Assembly (NCBI GenBank): GCA_002714565.1
Contig: PAXU01000077.1
Span: forward strand, 42,848 to 50,936
Length of the DNA: 8,089 nucleotides
DNA from: Rhodopirellula sp.
GTDB lineage: Bacteria; Planctomycetota; Planctomycetia; Pirellulales; Pirellulaceae
Direction of reading: 5' to 3'
A model generated the notes under the pieces. The model was not told the origin of the DNA, searched no databases, and worked only from the letters and a program-made list of their open reading frames with translations. Shown here in pieces: positions 5,452 to 8,089 of this stretch. Each line of letters begins with the position of its first letter. Position 1 is the first letter of the stretch. The position numbers and the translations under genes are program-made.

Positions 5452-6588
5452 ATGTCAATTCTTGACCGCTACATGCTTCGCCTATTCATGAAGATCTTTG
5501 TGATCTGTGGGTTAAGCCTGTTTGGGCTTTATATTGTCATTGACATGGTGTCCAACCTGGATGATTTAATTGAGCAGGGAAATCAGAATGGTTCTCTGTT
5601 CGAAGTACTTTGCAAGTACTACGGTGCCCGCGCCTTCTCATTTTTTGACACGACGAGCGCCCTAATCTCGGTGCTTGCTGCGATTTTCGCAGTCACTTGG
5701 GTCCGCAAACACAATGAGCTAACCGCGATCCAAGCCGCCGGCATACCAACAGCTCGCATCGTGATGCCAATTATTGCTGCGTCGCTATGCATTGCCTTAC
5801 TCGCCGCAGCCAGTCGTGAGACCCTGCTACCCAAGTTTAAGGATGAGATTCTACGGTCAGCGCAAAACTGGGACGGTCTCGCCAAGCAGTCCGTTCGTGC
5901 ACGTTTCGATCATAAGCATGACGTGTTGATTGGAGGACGATGGGCGCTCACCGGCAACCGGGAAATTATACAGCCGACATTTCACCTGCATAAACCACTT
6001 GGAGCGTTCCAACGCATCATTGAAGCCCACCGAGCCCGATACATTGATGCCCAATCAGATCGACCGTCAGGTTACTTACTCGAGGATGTTATCAAGCCCA
6101 AGGACTTGAGTGACATGCCGTCAGCTGTGATCAACGGGCGAACTGTGGTTTATAGCCCAGCGGATACAACGTGGTTAGATTCCGACCAGTGCTTTGTTTC
6201 AAGCAACCTAGAATTCTCACAGTTGCTAGCGGAAAACTCAGACACGTCGTACACATCCAGCCGTGATCTGATGAGAAATCTTCGCAACGATAGCCTAGAT
6301 TACGGAGCGGGCGTCAAAGTAACGATCCACGGTCGTTTGGTTCAACCGCTTCTGGATATTTCACTAATCCTCCTCGTCGTACCCGTCGTGCTTTCCAAGA
6401 AGCTACAAGGCCTCTTTCTTCCAGCAACTCTGTGTCTTGTATTTACTCTCGGATTCTTTCTGCTCGTTCTAACAGCCCGTGCGATGGGCGCTAACAGTTA
6501 CATGCTGTCTCCTGCGCTGGCTGCATGGCTACCACTATTCCTATTTGGTCCAATCGCATACATTTCCTCGTCATCGCTTTGGCGGTAA
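5452..6588 (+). CDS. LptF/LptG family permease (YjgP/YjgQ), lipopolysaccharide export
   Basis: The 378 residues show the LptF/LptG plan. Three N-terminal membrane helices (about 11-33, 66-84 and 101-120) are followed by a large periplasmic domain (about 121-295) and three C-terminal helices (about 298-315, 322-342 and 352-372). The family motif after helix 2, VRKHNELTAIQAAGIPTARIVMPII (84-108), is clear; it contacts the ATPase LptB. In proteobacteria LptF and LptG form the inner-membrane part of the transporter that extracts lipopolysaccharide and passes it to the LptC/LptA bridge. The protein cannot be assigned to LptF or LptG. The gene starts 54 bases after the aminotransferase stop. The nearest Shine-Dalgarno candidate, AGGA (5436-5439), is 12 bases from the ATG, which is long. 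No lptB is in view. Confidence 0.9.
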   Translation: MSILDRYMLRLFMKIFVICGLSLFGLYIVIDMVSNLDDLIEQGNQNGSLFEVLCKYYGARAFSFFDTTSALISVLAAIFAVTWVRKHNELTAIQAAGIPTARIVMPIIAASLCIALLAAASRETLLPKFKDEILRSAQNWDGLAKQSVRARFDHKHDVLIGGRWALTGNREIIQPTFHLHKPLGAFQRIIEAHRARYIDAQSDRPSGYLLEDVIKPKDLSDMPSAVINGRTVVYSPADTTWLDSDQCFVSSNLEFSQLLAENSDTSYTSSRDLMRNLRNDSLDYGAGVKVTIHGRLVQPLLDISLILLVVPVVLSKKLQGLFLPATLCLVFTLGFFLLVLTARAMGANSYMLSPALAAWLPLFLFGPIAYISSSSLWR

Positions 6589-6614
6589 TGACTCCAACAG
6601 AAGTACATCGGGCG

Positions 6615-7355
6615 TTAGCCTCGTCCAACGTACAATTGTTTTGTCGGGAGCACGATGGCATCCAGCATCTCAACGTGCGGCGGCAGCGTTGCCATAAGCA
6701 ATGCCACCTCGGAGATTTCCTCAACACTCATCATCGGCTCCAAATCGGCCTGCTCATCGCTTGCGGCGCGGCGTTCCGTCTCGATGTTTCCAGGGTGTAG
6801 TGCACAGCAAGTGATACCGTGATCCCGGCCTTCAAGCGCTGTCACTTGGGTAAGTCCCCAAAGACCATGCTTGCTGCTTGAATATGGTGCGGAGCCGTAA
6901 CGTACTCTCTGTGCGGAAATCGATCCGATGTTAATGATTCGTCCCACACCCTGCGGTTTCATAATTCGAAAGGCACGTTGAGTGCACATAAATGGGCCAC
7001 GGAGATTGGTGTTGATGACATGGTCCCAATCTGCCAAATCCAATTCGTCAATTGGTCCGCCGTTAAATGCACCGGCATTATTCACAAGTAGATCCAGACG
7101 ATCGAAGTGTTGACTATATGTATCAAACATCGTTGCGACACTTTGCTCACAGCCAACATCACCAGCGTGGATTACGACCTTTCGATCCGGTGAAACGGTT
7201 TTATGGATTTCTGCTGCGACTTTTTCCAGCTCTTCCTGCTTGCGAGATGAAATCAGAAGATCCGCACCTTCTGCAGCCATTGCCAATGCAATGCCACGTC
7301 CAATACCCTTACTTGCGCCGGTGATCAGCGCACACTTGCCTTCAAGTTTTCCCAT
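6615..7355 (-). CDS. Short-chain dehydrogenase/reductase (SDR), classical type
   Basis: This 246-residue cytoplasmic NAD(P)-dependent oxidoreductase of the classical SDR family has a Rossmann dinucleotide motif TGASKGIG (12-19), DV at 66-67 near the adenine, NNAG (92-95), Asn117, the catalytic Ser145 in IGSIS, and Tyr158 and Lys162 in the YxxxK motif. HPGN at 187-190 matches the usual PG motif after the catalytic block. Ser36-Ser37-Arg38 after strand 2, instead of an acidic residue, hints at NADP(H) preference. The substrate is unknown; such proteins are often mislabelled FabG. The ATG is preceded by GGAG seven bases away. It converges on the LptF/LptG-family gene with 26 bases between stops and no visible hairpin there. 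TACAAT (7399-7394, minus strand) is a possible -10 box without a matching -35. Confidence 0.93.
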   Translation of the reverse strand: MGKLEGKCALITGASKGIGRGIALAMAAEGADLLISSRKQEELEKVAAEIHKTVSPDRKVVIHAGDVGCEQSVATMFDTYSQHFDRLDLLVNNAGAFNGGPIDELDLADWDHVINTNLRGPFMCTQRAFRIMKPQGVGRIINIGSISAQRVRYGSAPYSSSKHGLWGLTQVTALEGRDHGITCCALHPGNIETERRAASDEQADLEPMMSVEEISEVALLMATLPPHVEMLDAIVLPTKQLYVGRG

Positions 7356-7376
7356 GTCGTTCTCCGGGTTTGTATG

Positions 7377-7392
7377 ACCACGTTTTAGTGGT
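7377..7392. repeat. Small inverted repeat upstream of the SDR gene
   Basis: ACCAC (7377-7381) and GTGGT (7388-7392) flank GTTTTA. It lies 22 bases before the SDR start and beside the possible -10 box TACAAT on the minus strand, so it could be an operator near the transcription start. The arms are short and could be chance. Confidence 0.3.
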
Positions 7393-7479
7393 GATTGTAT
7401 GATTTTTTCCGATTATTTGGTTGTTGGTCCGTAAAAAACCATCGACTTACAGGCTAACCGCATCGGCTTACCAATAGCA

Positions 7480-7508
7480 AGAACCCTTAAAAAGAAGATA
7501 AGGGTTCT
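7480..7508. repeat. 10-bp perfect stem-loop in the intergenic region
   Basis: AGAACCCTTA (7480-7489) and TAAGGGTTCT (7499-7508) are perfectly complementary around a 9-base A-rich loop. No T run follows on either strand, so it is not a standard terminator. It is the longest hairpin in the window and lies about 125 bases upstream of the SDR gene and 300 bases upstream of the lipoprotein gene. Confidence 0.6.
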
Positions 7509-7584
7509 GACAGGCTCTTAACTGACGGATTTTACTCGATCATACGTCACGGAAAACCACTGTATTTAAGAGGTAAACCAAGGG

Positions 7585-7600
7585 TTGTCAGCGGTGACAA
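7585..7600. promoter_or_regulatory. Operator-like inverted repeat TTGTCA-N4-TGACAA
   Basis: Perfect 6-base arms are separated by GCGG. Spacing and symmetry suit a dimeric helix-turn-helix regulator. It lies 18 bases upstream of the candidate -35 box at 7618. No specific regulator family is recognised. Confidence 0.4.
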
Positions 7601-7617
7601 AAGACCGTAGGTTTCGC

Positions 7618-7646
7618 TCGACACATCACGTAGTGAGTGCCATAAT
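7618..7646 (+). promoter_or_regulatory. Candidate sigma-70 promoter for the Gly/Met-rich lipoprotein gene
   Basis: TCGACA (7618-7623) and CATAAT (7641-7646) each match the sigma-70 consensus at five of six positions, with an ideal 17-base spacer. The spacer contains the inverted repeat TCAC-GTA-GTGA (7626-7636), placed where a repressor could block polymerase. Transcription would start near 7653, giving a leader of about 155 bases. Confidence 0.42.
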
Positions 7647-7673
7647 TATAAAGTCAATAAATATCGGAATTCA

Positions 7674-7685
7674 AATCAGCTGATT
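7674..7685. promoter_or_regulatory. 12-base perfect palindrome in the lipoprotein leader
   Basis: AATCAGCTGATT is fully self-complementary with no spacer. It lies just downstream of the candidate transcription start, a common repressor position. The core CAGCTG recurs at 7723-7728. The binding protein is unknown. Confidence 0.4.
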
Positions 7686-7759
7686 ATGAGAATTTGATCT
7701 CGGTCATAAGTAGTTTCTCAAGCAGCTGAAAGTGGGATCCGTACAGTGATTTCGCAGCA

Positions 7760-7776
7760 GCCACATAGGATGTGGC
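7760..7776 (+). promoter_or_regulatory. Leader hairpin upstream of the lipoprotein start
   Basis: GCCACAT and ATGTGGC form a perfect 7-bp stem around the triloop AGG, 33 bases before the ATG. It lies in the predicted untranslated leader and could affect mRNA stability or translation. No T run follows, so it is not a terminator. Confidence 0.4.
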
Positions 7777-7809
7777 AGTCGCTTAAATCTCCATATAAGG
7801 CATACGCTA

Positions 7810-8089
7810 ATGCGCGCTATTCAGTGGTTTTCCTTTATCGCCATTCTTCCATTTGTTACCGGTTGTGGCGGCGACGAAGGTGCTGGAGCAGGATCAACCG
7901 CAGCACCTGCAGCAGGCGAAAGTGTTGCATCAAATAACAACGGTGGTGGTGGTGAAGGCGGCCAGGCCGGCGGCGGTATGGGCGGCGGTATGGGCGGCGG
8001 TATGGGCGGTATGGGCGGCGGCATGCCCGGTATGGGTGGCGGTGAAGGTGGCGAAGGCGGCGGTATGGGCGGCGGAATGGGCGGCGGCA
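7810..8089 (+). CDS. Gly/Met-rich lipoprotein, partial (C-terminus beyond the window)
   Basis: The frame starts at ATG 7810 and stays open for 93 codons to the window edge. Residues 1-18 form a short lipoprotein signal peptide (MRAIQWFSFIAILPFVTG) with lipobox VTGC, so Cys19 should be lipidated by Lgt and cleaved by signal peptidase II. Residues 20-53 are a Gly/Ala/Ser/Asn-rich linker. From residue 54 there is a GGGM repeat (Met at 57, 61, 65, 68, 72, 75, 86 and 90) with a GEGGEG break at 78-83. AAGG (7797-7800), nine bases before the ATG, is a fair ribosome binding site. It would be an envelope protein exposed outside the inner membrane. Gly-rich tracts of this sort often link a lipid anchor to a folded domain, which would lie beyond the window. 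Function is unknown. Confidence 0.72.
   Translation, partial: MRAIQWFSFIAILPFVTGCGGDEGAGAGSTAAPAAGESVASNNNGGGGEGGQAGGGMGGGMGGGMGGMGGGMPGMGGGEGGEGGGMGGGMGGG
7969..8004 (+). repeat. Three perfect copies of a 12-bp coding repeat
   Basis: GGCGGCGGTATG occurs three times in tandem (7969-7980, 7981-7992, 7993-8004), each encoding Gly-Gly-Gly-Met. Degenerate 9- and 12-base versions continue to the window edge. Perfect identity at the DNA level suggests recent expansion by slippage; all units are multiples of three, so copy changes keep the frame. Confidence 0.8.

Larger units (their letters stand above)
7356..7809. other. 454-base intergenic region between the divergent SDR and lipoprotein genes
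   Basis: No convincing protein gene or tRNA is seen here. The region is A/T-richer than its flanks and holds at least six inverted repeats (7377-7392, 7480-7508, 7585-7600, 7626-7636, 7674-7685 and 7760-7776) and one plausible plus-strand promoter (7618-7646). It serves both flanking genes and could also encode a small RNA. Confidence 0.6.

Noticed and set aside
6589..6614. Bidirectional terminator between the permease and SDR genes
   Set aside because: No inverted repeat or T run is visible in the 26 bases.
6479..6800. Overlapping open frames across the permease/SDR convergent ends
   Set aside because: They span the conserved ends of two well-supported genes in other frames and have no domain signature.
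7746..7937. Plus-strand open frame of 63 codons overlapping the lipoprotein start
   Set aside because: It is out of frame with the lipoprotein, has no recognisable motif and is rich in Arg and Cys, as expected of a shifted reading.
7821..8024. Minus-strand open frame encoding a proline-rich protein (MPPPIPPIPPP...)
   Set aside because: It is the complement of the Gly/Met repeat; the plus-strand frame has a signal peptide, lipobox and ribosome binding site, and this one has none.
1..8089. CRISPR array, defence island, prophage or transposon
   Set aside because: There are no spaced direct repeats of the right size, no integrase or transposase, no nuclease or defence domain and no long terminal repeats; the genes are conserved housekeeping families.

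Overview
The window looks like an ordinary chromosomal stretch from a bacterium with a Gram-negative type envelope, most likely a planctomycete (Pirellulaceae-like). This is an inference. It rests on a CsrA that opens [15 protein letters not shown] next to fliW, a DUF502 membrane protein with a long loop between its two membrane helices, a nine-cysteine ComF protein, an LptF/LptG permease, and a very Gly/Met-rich lipoprotein. Base composition is roughly balanced and even across the genes, apart from the Gly-rich repeat at the right end. I see no transposase, phage gene, tRNA, rRNA or CRISPR array.

Left half (about 1-3984), all on the minus strand. In transcription order: a ComF-type phosphoribosyltransferase, a DUF502 membrane protein, hemC (porphobilinogen deaminase), fliW, csrA, and then the first 21 codons of a possible lipoprotein or membrane protein that leaves the window at base 1. 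The gaps are 80-140 bases, so this is a run of co-directional genes rather than one tight operon. A candidate terminator lies between the DUF502 gene and hemC, and another lies after csrA. The fliW and csrA leaders share the octamer ACCGATAC, which resembles the -10 element of flagellar sigma-28 promoters, and both have two GGA motifs packed around the ribosome binding site. This suggests, without proving, shared transcription and CsrA feedback.

Middle (4123-6588), plus strand. A fold-type I PLP aminotransferase is followed 54 bases later by an LptF/LptG-family permease. They diverge from comF and may be co-transcribed, though no metabolic link between them is obvious. A minus-strand SDR oxidoreductase (6615-7355) converges on the permease with 26 bases between their ends.

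Right end (7356-8089). A 454-base intergenic region is dense in inverted repeats. It carries a plausible sigma-70 promoter (7618-7646) with a small inverted repeat in its spacer, a 12-base palindrome and a leader hairpin. It leads into a lipoprotein gene starting at 7810 with a clear lipobox (VTGC) and a Gly-Gly-Gly-Met repeat, which is still open at the window edge. This truncated gene and its leader are the least explained part of the window. I found no convincing evidence of a new multi-gene system; most of the window is conserved housekeeping.
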